This document shows, one piece after another, positions 34,231-46,841 of a DNA stretch of 64,000 bases. Below the pieces are notes generated by a model that had not been told where the DNA came from, ran no database searches, and saw only the letters and a list, made by a program, of their open reading frames with translations. The stretch spans positions 34,719,390 through 34,783,389 of the forward strand of contig JAVMKO010000003.1 of the NCBI GenBank assembly GCA_032164245.1, read 5' to 3'. Both the position numbers and the translations under genes were made by a program. The first letter of the stretch is position 1; every line of letters begins with the position of its first letter. Source of the stretch: Sternotherus odoratus (lineage: Eukaryota > Chordata > Testudines > Kinosternidae).

Positions 34231-35045
34231 AAATATAATGATATCCCTATATTGATTTCTCTCTAAGTTTATAGTGATTCACCCACGAATGGTGGGAAAC
34301 AGGCAATTGCCTTATGTTAAACCGTGTAGCTAATTACCAGTAATTCTTATGAAATAGGTCTACTTCAAAATCTCCATGATTGCTATTGTTCGCCTTGCTG
34401 TTAAAAGAAGGTCTGGGACTGAATAAAAAAACCCTTTGGTCCTGATCTTTTTTATCTCAGATCTGCTAGATGCTTTATGCAGGGGAAGCTTAAGTCATGA
34501 GACAGAGAACTCCAGTCCCACCTGGATCACCCTGGATATAAACATTGGACTGAATCTATGGACTAATTCTAAGAACTCTTTGTAACTCCAAAGCTCACCA
34601 TCTCTACTATGAAACGGATCTCAGAACTGTACTCATGCCTATATGTATACTGATCTTTTAACTAATACTCTTCTCTTTTTTAATAAATTTTAGTTTAGTT
34701 AATAAGAAATGGCTGTAAGTGTGTATTTAAGTAAGATGTGAAATAGTCATTAACTTGGGAAATGATGTGGACAGTCCTTTGGGTTTGGTAGAACTTTCAT
34801 ATTTAACTTGGGTGTCTCGGTGGAAGCCCAAGGCTGGGTTGTTATAAGGGGACTGTATCTTAGCTTCAGCGTAACTAATAAAGTATTGTAGAAGTTGGTT
34901 TGTGCTGACTTGGTAAATCTAAGAATTGGACTATCCACCAGCATTGGGGATTGTCTACCTCATTCTTTGCGGTTTGCCCTAATTGAGCAACCTCTGTGTG
35001 GCTCTCCTCGAGCACTGGTCATAGTAGTAAATGCAGCAGGAGCCT
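34231..35045 (+). mobile_element. Probable ERV LTR fragment, sense
   Basis: Contains AACTCCAGTCCCACCTGGAT, AATAAATTTTAGTTTAGTTA near 34682, AATGGCTGTAAGTGTGTATT and TTGACTTGGGTGTC-like words, then a second AATAAAG near 34879. This order recalls the R/U5 part of a turtle LTR. Boundaries are approximate and no TG...CA ends were fixed. Confidence 0.45.
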
Positions 35046-38000
35046 ATTCAATGAACGGTGAAGAGAAAAATGCATATTTTACAGCTGCCTTATTCACTAC
35101 TCACTATCCAACCTGACCAGAGGTCCAGTGGAAAAAAAACACATAAAATGGAATTGAATGAGGTAGAGGTTCAGGAAAAATATACTGCTATACATATGCA
35201 CAAATCCGCCAGGGTAAGATTGAAAGAGAAAGCTTAAAATTGACATTTATTTACTTCTGAGTGCTTCACTTTGCAAGCTAGTACTTTTTGTATGAAATGT
35301 TTAAGTTTTCACACATCCGATACAATTCACTCATATACATTAATTAAATGTTTTTACATAGTTTATTAAGGGATTAAAATACATTTTAAAATTTAGGCTC
35401 AATTTCATTTATTCTGTGATGGAAAGAAGAACACATTTGAAAAGTTATTTTGAAAGCATATTTAATGTCAAATAATAAATAGTTACATTCTTTTCATCTA
35501 AAACATCTGTAACGTATAAGTTTCATAAACGGATCTGGTTTTAAAACCCAAGGACAAACAAATGTTTTAAGCATGTCAGACACTTTAATATGGGAAGAAG
35601 AGAGTATTTTCTCCTACACTTTTCTTCATATTTTAAACATAGAAGTCAAATAGTTCCTATATCCTCAGTACTGTAAGTCCATAGGTGTTGTGATCACAAT
35701 AGCGCAACAGCAAATGATAACTGGTGAGGAGCTGGCCCATTGCATTTTGTTGTTTTGAAACAGCATTTTTAAAGAGTTTTATAAGTGCTGAACTAAATCA
35801 ACGCTTTAACTCCCATTAGTGTTCAAAAGAAACTGGAGTTTTGCTTTATATTTTGGGACAAATAGCTATACTTTTATAAAATACCACTAATAAAATGAAG
35901 AGTTTGCAGGATAGTGTATCAATAGAATTGGAATTAGAATTTTAGATATTATGATCATTATCATGTAACATTAATGAAGCTAGATTTGTATCCTGTGAAT
36001 ATCTTCAGAAGGAAATGTACATTAAACTACAATAGAATTACTTGTGAACACATGTCATCTACAGACCTACATGAATGGAGACACCTTTTTTACAGATAGA
36101 GGTAATTAACATGAGTTTTATCAAGCTGTATTTGCATAGAAGACTTCCCAAGAATGCATGGAATTCAAGGTGTGATACAATGCCTATTGATTTCAGTGGG
36201 CTTTTGAGGGGTCCTAATACACGGCATTCAATAGTATTCATTGCTGGTGCCACTATGGTTTTTGACAAGTTCATTGGCCTTTAAAGAGTAGATTGGATTT
36301 TTACCTACTGATAATTTGGTAATTTGTCTTGCTAGTCATCTATATTTTATTTAGGTCCTACTCACAAAGTGTGTTTGGGGATCCCATTATGACAAGCCCA
36401 AAAGATCCACATTTAAGAGAAAAATGATTATTTTGTATATATATTTGCCCATGAATGTGGTGGTCCCAAGATGAACAGACAAAGCTCTTTGAAACTGAAT
36501 ATAAATGTGCTGAATATTGAACACAGAACAGAAATATACTATACCAATTATCACATTTTATTGGTAGCCAATAAAAGAATTACTGGTAGTTATTATTTAA
36601 CTTTTGAAGTTTCTCTTTTTGTCTAATTAAGTTATCCCTTAAGATCCAAGAATCACCTAACTCAATATAACTGATGCAGGGAACTGAATCTGGGGAATTA
36701 AGGGAAATGAGTGCATAAGTTGATTAGTATTTAGTGGTTATTAATTAATAGATTTTTTCTGGGTAATTACAATCTCCTTCCTCCTCTCACTTTGTTGTAG
36801 GGTGAATTCAAATACAAAAAACACCACCACCACCAACAACAAAAATCAGTGTAGTAAGTTTGGTCATCTATCTCTAAAATACTTATTGAACTCAACCAAA
36901 TTCTTCCTTTACTTTACATTAGTAAAATCATTCTTTTAATTCAGTGAATTTTTTCATTTGGATTTATTAGATTACATAACTTGCTTTAATATACTTTTTA
37001 ATTTATATGCATTACACAAACTTTTTCAGGTCTCAACTGACAAATCTGTCCCCATAATAAATGTAAATGAACAATCACTACTGTAATCTTCTTTTAGCCC
37101 CAGATGATAATTCACTGATGAATATAGTATTTTATGGTAGCCTGGGTATTACTATTTTACCTATTATGTCATGCCTTTGAAAACAGTGCATGTCGGTATA
37201 GGGAGTATTTATGTTTTCTCACATTGTGCAATTTTCCTGTTTGTGTTTCTACTTCCTTGTGTTACTGACCAGCTTCCATTATCCTGAACCAGTGAAAACA
37301 ACATTATTTCCTGTGCACAGCAGTGTGTATGCTGATCTAAAATTCTTTCATGCTAGCTGAATGATGTTTCAACAAGGCCCTGTCCTTTCAACAAATCACT
37401 TGACAAGTCCACAAAAAGTTAAGTTGTTTTGTAAAATAGATTCCAGAGCAAAAATTGCTTATCTCAGTTCCAGAAACACCTTGGTTACTATTGCCAGCCA
37501 AATAGATGGCATCCGGAACTGAGTCAGAGCCTTCAATCGGCAAAGAATCTTTAGTGCAGTACTGTCAGTTTGTAAAGATTTTGAACTCCATGACTGCAGT
37601 GTCAAGTATTAACATTATTCAGCAAGCATTAGAGCTTTGTTTTATTGTCAAGTTCAATTACGGTTTTCCTGGAAGAGGCACTGTTTCTTGTGGAGCTTGC
37701 CGTCCAGAGTATAATACTTGCTAATCTTTCTGGAAGTATGAAAAAAGAAGCAGCAGAGCCAGCAGAATTATTCCAAAGGGTGTTGTAAACTTCAAATAAA
37801 GTTTAAAGTATCTCTAATGTAGTCTCGGTAAAAATATAATATTCATAGCAAAAATTATTGGTCTGAGGAGCAGGATAAATGCTATCTGTACACAGCCCTC
37901 TTCCCTCCCCTCTTTCTAATAATTAAGAAACACTACTTAGATGCTGAAGAACATTTCCAGCAATAGAAATTACAGTGTATAAATATTTCACAAAAGGAGA

Positions 38001-38574
38001 TGGTTTACACCTGATTAATTAGTTTTCAAAAGGAACTTTAAAAACATTGAATAATATCTCAAAAAGAAGATAAGCAGGCAGAAATCCCTTTCATGGCTCC
38101 AACAGAACAAGCTGCCAGGGCTGCTCTCCCAAATACGCGTGTGTATTACTTTCATGCTTATGTTGCCTTTTATCAGCTTGATATTTCCCCAGAGAAAATA
38201 CTTATTAGATGTTCCATAAGAGGTTACCACAATACAAACACTGATGATCAACAGCTTTTGGAGCCAGTCTTACTTTGATTTATACATTATTTTTTGAAAT
38301 GCTGCCTCCCACGCCTTTCTGCTGCCTTAAAGTGACATCTGATATCAAGATCTATTATTAATGTATGTCTTAGAAATCAGTGTGGCATGCCCTGGTATCC
38401 CACATTCATCTGCAGTATTCACTTGTTGATATATGATCAAAAATGCTTACGAAAGTTCTATGGTAGAAAAAGGACAGGTTAGACACCAAGTTACTGTATC
38501 ATTCAAGTGATAGAGTTCCCCCTCCTTGCGTTTCTACATATAACAAGATATGTTTGTGTAGTGTGATGTCTGCT
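35046..38574. other. Repeat-poor AT-rich noncoding stretch
   Basis: About 3.5 kb without recognised mobile elements except a possible MITE word near 36188 and a short ACC/AAC run near 36818-36845. No open frame with domain features. One of the longest element-free stretches here and a reasonable place to look for conserved noncoding DNA. Confidence 0.45.
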
Positions 38575-38748
38575 TAGAATCTCAGAGTTAGAAGGGACCT
38601 CAGGAGATCTTCTAGTCCAGCCCCCTGCTCAAAGCAGGACCAGTCCCTATTTTTACCCCATATCCCTAAACGGCCCCCTCAAGGATTGAACTCATAACCC
38701 TGGGTTTAGTAGGCCAATGCTCAAACCACTGAGGTATCCCTTCCCCCC
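38575..38748 (-). mobile_element. tRNA-derived SINE with CR1-like tail (tortoise PolIII/SINE type)
   Basis: On the minus strand the head reads GATACCTCAGTGGTTTGAGC (A-box region) and GGGTTATGAGTTCAATCC (B-box-like GGTTCRANYCC). Next comes a spacer, and then CTGCTTTGAGCAGGGGGCTG and GATCTCCTGAGGTCCCTTC, the CR1-like 3' tail. The head resembles a tRNA but lacks a clean acceptor stem, so it is a SINE and not a tRNA gene. Tail sharing with CR1 would let CR1 machinery mobilise it. Confidence 0.85.
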
Positions 38749-39991
38749 TTTGTTAATAAAGTTTGTTCAAGAATGTGTGTGTGCGCACCCACACTGCATG
38801 TTCCTCAGCTGTAAAGTTCGGTTTCTTTCCAGGAAAGGATAGAGATGTCACAAGCTGGCAATGGAGATCAAATTTCTAGATAGTTATTCTGCATTAATGT
38901 AACCAACCTCACAGCAGCTTTGTAAGATGTGACCTTCAGAGCTAGAAGTATGCCTCCTTACTGGCAAATGTAGCAAATGCACTAACCTCTTATTTGAACA
39001 GGCCACTATAAGGGGCAAAGACCCACCTTTTCCTACTCTGGGTTCCAAACACACTTCCCTAATCAGTGGATATGAAAGAGATAATCGGATAAATAAAACT
39101 GCTGATAGGGTGAGAGAGAAAAATGGAATACTCTACATTAAATGCATGTATTTATGTATGATGTTGCATCTCTACTGACTGCACCCTCATACCCTAAGCC
39201 ATCTTTTTGGGTGAACTGATGGTGATCTCCACGGGTGGAGAAAATGATCTTAAAGAAGAAAGATAAGTTGGAAGATATTTTTTTTAAAGCCTTGCTGTGA
39301 AGTATGGCATTTTAAATGAGGAAGTTGTATAGTTTTACACTTAGTGCCATATATTGAGGGATGATTCAAGGACTATCTGTGTATAAAAAGATACAGGCAA
39401 TTTACCTTCTATATTTGTTGATTGCCAATTAGAGAATTTCCTGGCCAACTGAATCAAACAAAAGCAACATGATCATGGCTATATTTAACCGTTTTTATTT
39501 GAACAATTGATCTTGCATATCAATACCACTGATTGCTGCACATCTCTGTACTATCCTTTACTCTGGTTACAGAATATTATGCTGAAATAGAATTGTCCCA
39601 GCCAGACATAGCAGGGACTTCTTCTAGTCCACAACTGTATAGTTATTTCTTGATTATGCAAATCACTGCACCCCAATTGGAAATACACTGTATAGTTATT
39701 TCTTATTAACAAGTAATGCAAATCCCTGCGTTCTGATTGCTTGCTGGCCTCAGAATACTGTACCCTTACACTCAAGATCCAACCACACCCTTTGTTTCTT
39801 TGGAGGTGAGGGAGAGTTATGGCTCCCTCCCCATGTCCTGAGTTATTTCTAAACATTACATTAAGCTTAATTTAAAATCTTAATCTTCTCTCTCAACTTC
39901 AGTAGCAAACACACCTGAAAGCACTGTCAGCTTTTAAAATAACTCTGAATGGGAAAAGCAAGCTCTCTGGATAATCTTTTTGTGCTGTGTT
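38749..39991. other. Unassigned noncoding DNA with a local direct repeat
   Basis: ACTGTATAGTTATTTCTT followed by ATGCAAATC-type sequence occurs twice (about 39634 and 39688), an imperfect direct repeat roughly 55 bp apart. No exon or certain mobile element is recognised. An LTR origin for 39550-39860 is possible but unsupported. Confidence 0.4.
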
Positions 39992-40222
39992 TATAAGAAC
40001 ATAGGAACATAAGAAAGACCATACTGGGTCAGACCAACGGTCCATCTAGCCCAGTATCTTGTCTACCAACAGTGAGCAATGCCAGGTGCCCCGGAGTGAG
40101 TGATGCTAACAGATAATGATCAAGTGATCTCTCTCCTGCCATCATCACCCCGCTCTGACAAACAGAGGCTAGGGACACCATTTCTTACCCATCCTGGCTA
40201 ATAGCCATTAATGGACTTAATG
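39992..40222 (-). mobile_element. CR1-like LINE 3' region, antisense
   Basis: Starts with AAGAACATAGGAACATAAGA, the complement of a simple 3' tail. ATACTGGGTCAGACCAACGG, CCATCTAGCCCAGTATCTTG, AATGCCAGGTGCCCCGGAG and CATCCTGGCTAATAGCCATT follow, a familiar reptile LINE 3' untranslated region. Orientation is inferred from the tail. Confidence 0.75.
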
Positions 40223-40265
40223 TTTGTTTGTACAGCACCTAGCACAATGGGATCCTTGTCCATTA
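40223..40265. mobile_element. Old SINE/LINE tail, left of Tigger insertion
   Basis: TTTGTACAGCACCTAGCACA and ATGGGATCCTTGTCC belong to a 3' tail of MIR/L2 type. After the insertion it resumes at 40734 with AAGGCCCCAGGCCTACAGTA and ATACAAATGATTGTTATTAT. Confidence 0.6.
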
Positions 40266-40731
40266 CAGTAAAACCTCCATTTAACGGACTAATTCGGGTG
40301 AGGGGGTGTCCGTTAAATGAAAAAGTCCGTTATTTAATAATAATAAAAAAAAGAGCTGTCAGAGCAGCAGCCCAACCGCCACAGGGTCGGGGCGGCAGCT
40401 CTGCAGCCCGCCCGCTGCCGGGACCCGGGCGGCAGCTGGGAGCTGTCAACCAGCCTGCCCGGGTCCCAGCTGCTGGGATCCGGGCGGCAGACGGGACCTG
40501 GCAGCCGGCCCTCCCACTGCCGGGAGCTGGGCGGCAGGCGGGAGCCGGCAGCCAGCCAGCCCGCCCGCAGGCAGGAGCCAGCAGTCAGCTCGCCCGCTGC
40601 CTGGACCCGGGCGGCAGCGGGGAGCCGGCAGGCAGACAAATGGATTTCGGATGCATCAGACTTGCTTAGAAATTTTGTCCGTTGCATCCGAAGTCCGTTA
40701 AATCGAGGTCCGTTAAATCGAGGGTTTACTG
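40266..40731. mobile_element. Tigger/pogo-like MITE with TA duplication
   Basis: Ends are CAGTAAAACCTCCATTTAAC and the complement of GTTAAATCGAGGGTTTACTG, with GTCCGTTAAAT words repeated near each end. TA flanks both sides (40264-40265 and 40732-40733), as for mariner-superfamily elements. The interior is GC-rich with repeated CCCGGGCGGCAGC-like words. No transposase is encoded, and the 152- and 117-codon frames are compositional. Confidence 0.85.
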
Positions 40732-40733
40732 TA

Positions 40734-40790
40734 CTAAGGCCCCAGGCCTACAGTAATACAAATGATTGTTATTATTGTTGTTTTAACACT
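40734..40790. mobile_element. Old SINE/LINE tail, right of Tigger insertion
   Basis: GGCCCCAGGCCTACAGTAAT and ACAAATGATTGTTATTATTG continue the tail interrupted at 40265. Confidence 0.55.
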
Positions 40791-42029
40791 TTTTCAGAGG
40801 GGAGAGAGAAAAGGGCAAGAAAATGAAGGAAAACGTGTGTCAAAGAGAGAGGGACTGGAGAAGAAAAGCTTTTAAAATACAATGTACACATTTAAATTAC
40901 TGATAATTGTCACAGTGAAAGTTGCGAGAAATTCTGTAATGAGAAATAATGAACGAACCTATCCATAAAAGCAAAGGTTTTCTTATCCCCCTTCAATTAG
41001 TGGTTGGTTTATGCCATGAATTGTGAGGATTTATACCCCCTTTAAACATTTATCCTATGTAACTGTGGATGTTCTCATTATAGTTATAAATCTCAGATCA
41101 TTGTTAATCCTACCAGTCTTGGGGAAATAAGTTCAACACATTTATTTTGTGTTGCATTAAAAAAAGGCATTTCCTTTTGTTCATGTTAAATTTGTTCCCT
41201 TTTCATGTGATTGTAAGTATCTCTTTCTTGTATTCTGAATATAAACAAGTGCACTGGACATTTCTAATATCTTATCAATCTCTCCTCTCCATGTCTCTAT
41301 CCTTGATTCAGGGTTGAATTCTCCACGGGGAAATTTGGTCCATACTTAGTAGGTTGCCATGCCAGCCTCCTGAACTCTAACCTTTGAAATGGGTCACAGA
41401 AAAACAGCCAAGTAGCATACATAGCTATCTGAAATAACAATACTGTATTGACATTCTGGTGGTAACCTAGAGGTAAAACCTTGACAATATGTTTAAAATA
41501 GTGCACCAATTTCTGCAGTCATTTACACCCTTCTAAGCCTCAAAGGGCTTGCAAACCAGCAAGTGACAGCAGAATTTGGACCATATCACTTTACGTGCAC
41601 TGTGAAGAGAAACCGAATCACACCCAGTGAAGTAATTTGAATCATTCATATGACTTAGTGTCATATGATATGCACATTTTGTACATGTGGGAAATTAAAG
41701 GTCTGTATCAAGTAAGATGGAAGGGGGAATACCTTTCTAAATTGTGTTGTAAGACTATCCCATTGTGCAATATAAAATTAAATACATAAGCTCATGTGTA
41801 AAATGAAAGGACCAAGTTCTCTATATGTGTAACTCCATTTGCTTCAATGGAGTTATACCAGAAAATGTGGTTCAGGCAACTCATTATGTAATATTTACTT
41901 ACGCTGGACAGTCCGAATGTCAGTGTGAGCTGCACAGCCGAGGAGGGGCAGACAAAAGTGTTTATCCACAAACATAATAAGGTAGTCATTAAAATCTTTA
42001 CATTTGAAAGTAATTAACCTTAACAGGAC
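40791..42029. other. Mostly unassigned; short palindromic remnant
   Basis: Near 41829-41860, GTAACTCCATTTGCTTCAATGGAGTTATAC is a small palindrome, presented here as a remnant of the MITE family seen whole at 42682. The rest shows no recognised element. Confidence 0.45.
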
Positions 42030-42575
42030 TGTCAGAGCTAAAACATGAGACATAGTTGTCCTTCTCTACTCAGCACTGGTGAGTTCTAAACTGGAGTAAT
42101 GTGTCCAGTTCTGGGCACCACACTATAAGAAAGACACAGACAAATTGGAGAGTGCAGAGACCAATTAAAATGATAAAATGTTTAAAAACCTGACTTTGTG
42201 AGGAAAGATACAAAAACTGGAATGTTTAGTGTTGACAAAAAGGAGAGTGAGAGGTGGCTGGTAGCTTTCAAATATAATAAAGGCTGTTATAAAGAGGACT
42301 CTGGTCAATTGTTCTGCATGTCCACTGAAGGTAAGATAAGAAATAATTGACCTAATGTGCAGCAAAGGAGATTTAAGTTAGATATAAGGAAAAAACTTTC
42401 TGTCTATAAGGATAGTTAGACACTGGAAAAAACTTCCAAACCAGGTTGTGGAATCCCCATCATTGGAGGTTTTTAAGACCAGGTTAGACAAACCTAGTCC
42501 TACCCCAGCACAAAGGGCTGAATTAGATGAGCTCTTCAGATCCCTTGAACCCCTACATTTCTATGATTCTGTTCA
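42030..42575 (+). mobile_element. CR1 element 3' end, sense
   Basis: TGTGTCCAGTTCTGGGCACC, then GGAATCCCCATCATTGGAGG, TTTTTAAGACCAGGTTAGAC and TTTCTATGATTCT follow CR1 ORF2 C-terminal coding and the 3' region. Coding is broken; only pieces such as [14 protein letters not shown] survive. The terminal octamer repeat is reduced to one unit. Confidence 0.85.
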
Positions 42576-42681
42576 CTTTACTATGACATTTGTAGTATTC
42601 CCTATTCTAAGTACAGAGAAACTAACTGTGGTAATGTCAATGAGGCAAAACTGGACAGATTTTAATGGCAAGCACTATATG

Positions 42682-42780
42682 CCTGATTCTGATCTCACAC
42701 TGATTGTACACAGGTGTGATTCCATTGACTTCAATGGAATTACTTCTAATCCACATTGGCATGAGATCAAAATCAAGCCC
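42682..42780. mobile_element. Palindromic MITE (CCATTGACTTCAATGG centre)
   Basis: CCTGATTCTGATCTCACACT on the left pairs with the right end ATGAGATCAAAATCAAG. The centre ATTCCATTGACTTCAATGGAAT is self-complementary. The length is about 100 bp with no coding. This is a frequent sauropsid palindromic element. Remnants lie near 41829, 45783 and 60370. Confidence 0.75.
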
Positions 42781-45700
42781 TCCTCTATGCCTAGCTAACT
42801 TTGTTTTAATTCCTGCCTTCATATAATTTTACAGTGGATAGTTGATATATAAGCATTACAATTTCCCTGTTAACTCTGTGGATAGGAGCTTATATGTATT
42901 TCAACAAAGCAAAGCGTGGCAATGTAAGTTAGTGTACAGTTTAACCAGTACAGACAGGTCATAAAGGAATATGTCCATAGATATGAGAAAAATGCACTGC
43001 TCATTTCCATAAGCAGCAGCCAGTATGTTCAGAGGACTGAAAGATCCCTACACATCCACAGACTGCCACTAAACAGCAGACTCCATCCTTCTTTCCTCAG
43101 AATGGCCTTAGAATAATTCACTGTGGAAATTACTATCTCCCTTTCTATCCTCTCAAGGAATCAGGGAATGTGCCTGTTACGTAGACTATATGATTGCATC
43201 CTTCTTGGTTTGAAATGTTTTTTGTCTGAAATGTTTAGTAGGCTTCCTCTTTGGAGGCCATTGTGGCCTTGCTGAGCTTAATTGTGCATGCACAGATTTA
43301 TCTTAGCTCTTACACTGCATGCTAAAACTCAGGAAACCTTTCCATCATAGAAAACCTCCTTTGTTAAGAACTACATATTTTTGTTCTAACAATGTATATT
43401 TAATTTACTAAACCACAATCATTAAATGAGCATAGTAGACACATAAAAGCCAGAGAAGTGCTGTTACCTTGGTCAATAAAATAACTAATTCGCAATATAA
43501 TATTGAATGTAAAAATAGATACATTCTATTTGAGGTATGTCAATTTCCTCTATACCTACAACGAGAAATAACCGTGGTATCTGTTTGCAAATGTTTACTT
43601 TTCATGGCAGTCATTGTAAAATATGGTTTGTCCAAGGAAATGGGGACAAAATAAAAAATGAGATCCTTATTTCTAGGATTTGGATCTTGAGTTCTAGCCA
43701 GTATCCGAAATCCATCTGATTAGTTTTGGTGTCTGCCTCTTCACATGATATTGGTATGGCAGTAATATGGAGGAAAGCACCAAATTCTTTTAATTTTTAA
43801 ATATGTGTTCAGTTTTAAGCTGGGGCTAAAAAGTGAGTCAATGAGTGTGCTCCATTTGTTCTTTATACAGCATAGGCAGCTGCTATTAAAATTGCACTGC
43901 TAGTCGAAAAAAACTTGTGTTTGACTAAGGAACTGTTTTTGCTCAGTACCTTTAGGACTGTCCACAGAAGGAGAAATAGACACTTCTGAGGCTGTGTCAA
44001 TCCTCTCTGGATTCCATAATAATTATTGTTTGAATGCCATTGCACCAGTAGAGTAATAGGCCCTATCCTTCCTTATCACCACTATCTCCTTGCCCTGGCA
44101 AGCAGAGATCCTGACCACGCCTAATGTTCTCAAATTCTACAAATCTTGAAAACCTGAGTATGGTGCTTGATTTCCACAATGTGACAATGTGGCCCTGCTA
44201 TAAGAGATATGCTGAGTTCCTGAGTTAGTGATGGATTTGAAAAACAAAGCCCAATTACCAATAAAAGTTAGGTCCCTTATTTGTTACTTGAAATCTGGCT
44301 GGTGAAAGGTTCCAACTGTCAAGCATTTTATCACTATCCATAAGCAGAAGCAGGTGTTCCTCAAGCCAGACAAATGAAATCAATGAGAGGAGTCATTGTT
44401 AAGTTAGAACTCATGGAACTACTGGGGGCAGAGAACTGCAGCATGATTAAAGTAAAGTCCACAAACCAATAAAACAACAAGAACCTCAGGAGAGGTAATT
44501 TAAAGGGAAATGAAGAAAAATGGAGAAAAAAAGGATTATGAATAAAAGAAAGTAGTGATTTTTAGCAGAGGGAGAAGACAATGGTTTTAAATCAAAATAT
44601 CCTGAACAAACATAACCACTTCAACAATATATATCGGCCATGTAAGAAATGAAATCAGCCTGCACAACATCAATTTTTCTCATTTAGAAAAGGACTTAAA
44701 ATACAATTTAGGTCAGAACACTATATAGGTTTGTACGGGGAATCAAGGACACACTAAAACAGATGAAAAATGGAAGGCATATTTGGGATGCAAAGAGAAA
44801 CTTTGAAACTAAAAGAGCTAGACATACTGAATACAACTATAATCCTTTCCCCTATAAGCAAAGCAAGAAATCAGTCAAGGATGCAGCCAGACCATTAAAA
44901 AATAGAATTGAATAAGAAACAATCAAAAAGCCTTTGGAAGAGGGATCCTGGCCAAATTGCATTAACAAGAAATGTTATATGGCATATAGCATGGTTTACC
45001 TTAATTTTTAAAGAACCTTGCTACAAGAATGCATCAAAACAAGTTTAAAAAATGATGTAAAGGAGGATGAAGAGAGTTTGCTTAATAACAGAGATGCCTT
45101 TTATATATCTAGGAGACAATTGTTAAGTGGGCTGAAAACAGAGGCTCGTGAATGCACATATTTTATTGTAATATAAATACCGAGGCATGGGAACCTGACA
45201 AAGCTATGAAGGAAACTTTACAGCTGGCGGGAGGGACAAATAAGGGGCTAGTGATAGTTTATGATCAGTTACACAAGAGCAGAGCAGAATCTAGCCTAAA
45301 ATTTGGAATAAATTAATACCAGGAATATGCCTACTTCAGGGGCTTCAGCATGGAAAATTAGAAATGCTGGGCCTGGCAAGTGCTGCTGACCCCCAGGATA
45401 GGACAAATGCTGCACAGGGGTATCCTTCCTTGGAATTTAGTTTTATAAAATGATCATGTGCTTCGAAACTGCTCACCCTGAACAAATACAATTTTTTTCC
45501 TTTTGATTTTGTAGTCTGTTATCTTGCAGCTGATCTAACAAACGTATGTGGACCATAGATTTGAAAAGCCAATTCAGAACTGCTGGTCGGGCCCTCAAAA
45601 GCTTGATCATGAGGGAGCGGTGTTGGATGAAATAAAGGAGATCCTGGAGATGAAAATCCTAGGGCTAGACCTACAAATAATAAAGTCCCATTACACAGCA

Positions 45701-46840
45701 GTCTGATTCTTAGCAATCCTAGCACAAACAACTAGTTGAGTAACCGTAAATGCTAGGCAACGGGGGCCAAATTTATCATTGGTGTAACTCCATTGACTTT
45801 GGGGAATTTGGATTCCAGACAACTATTAAATTTGCTGAGCCAAATTCAGACCAGGTTTAAGCACTTACAATTCCCTTGGTGTCAGTGCAATAGCACCAGC
45901 TTACTACGAGGCCTGAAATTGGCACTACATGTCTCTTATAAGCAATTGATTTTGCAAAACACTGCAGTTTGTCAGCCCCTTTGATATCTCCACTCTCTGG
46001 GGAGCTGCCCCCTTCCAGCCCTGCATTGATTCATTGTTGAGTTGACCTTTACAGATAGACCAGAATAGAACAGAATTTAGTTTGTATAATGTCTTTCAAG
46101 CTGGAGATGTCTCTAAGATTTGACAAGGCAATGGTACTATGCAAATACTGTGTAGGCAAATACGAATCAGCCATAAGCTAAGTAGTGGCTCGTATACAGC
46201 CTTGGACATAGTCCTTTCGTAAATGAAAGAGGATTTATTGGCCAGGACAACAAGGTTCTCCCCTTATTTATTTAAGGCGTAATTTTACAGAGTTCACTTT
46301 GTAACGAATGTGCTAAATTGTAAAACAATTTCAACAATACCCTCTTATTTTCAGTAGTTCATAATGTTCTGAAAAGTCCTCCTTTTGGGTTAAAATCCCC
46401 GTTTCCCTCATGTGAAAGGTGAACATTTTTGTTTGATTGTTTTTTGGATTTAGTTTAAGGAAAATCCATTCAGCTGTGTTTGACTGAGCATGAAATTAAA
46501 AAAAAAGATACTATGGTAAAAAATGTATTGCCACGCTTAGATACCTCAAAATGGCTGTTTTAAATATGCCACATGCATAGAGTTCACTGTGGTCTATGTC
46601 CACAACCATATGAGAAAAATGTGTTAATAATAATAATAATAATAATTAATAATTAATGCATAATAATGTAAGCAGAGTCAGGATGAGCTCTACTTGACAT
46701 CTGGTGGTGAGTTGTGGAAAAGCACTTCCTGGGTACACCTCGTTTGCATGGGCACCTGCTGCATGCTAAATTCTCTATACTTTGAAACTAAGCTGGAGGA
46801 GGTACCTTAGTGTGGTTTTGAATATTTTTGTGACTCTATG
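42781..46840. other. Long unassigned AT-rich stretch
   Basis: About 4 kb without a certain mobile element. TGGTGTAACTCCATTGACTT at 45781 is a remnant of the palindromic MITE, and a TAA/ATT simple repeat lies at 46622-46660. No domain-bearing open frame. Confidence 0.45.
46622..46660. repeat. (TAA)n-type simple repeat
   Basis: TTAATAATAATAATAATAAT and further ATTAATAATTAATG form a short microsatellite with decayed right side. Confidence 0.9.
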
Positions 46841-46841
46841 A

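Noticed and set aside
38680..38748. A tRNA gene on the minus strand
   Set aside because: A- and B-box-like words exist but there is no intact cloverleaf, and a CR1-like tail follows, so it is a SINE head.
40211..40687. 152-codon plus-strand and 117-codon minus-strand frames as genes
   Set aside because: Composition of the GC-rich core of a Tigger-like MITE with TA duplication explains both.
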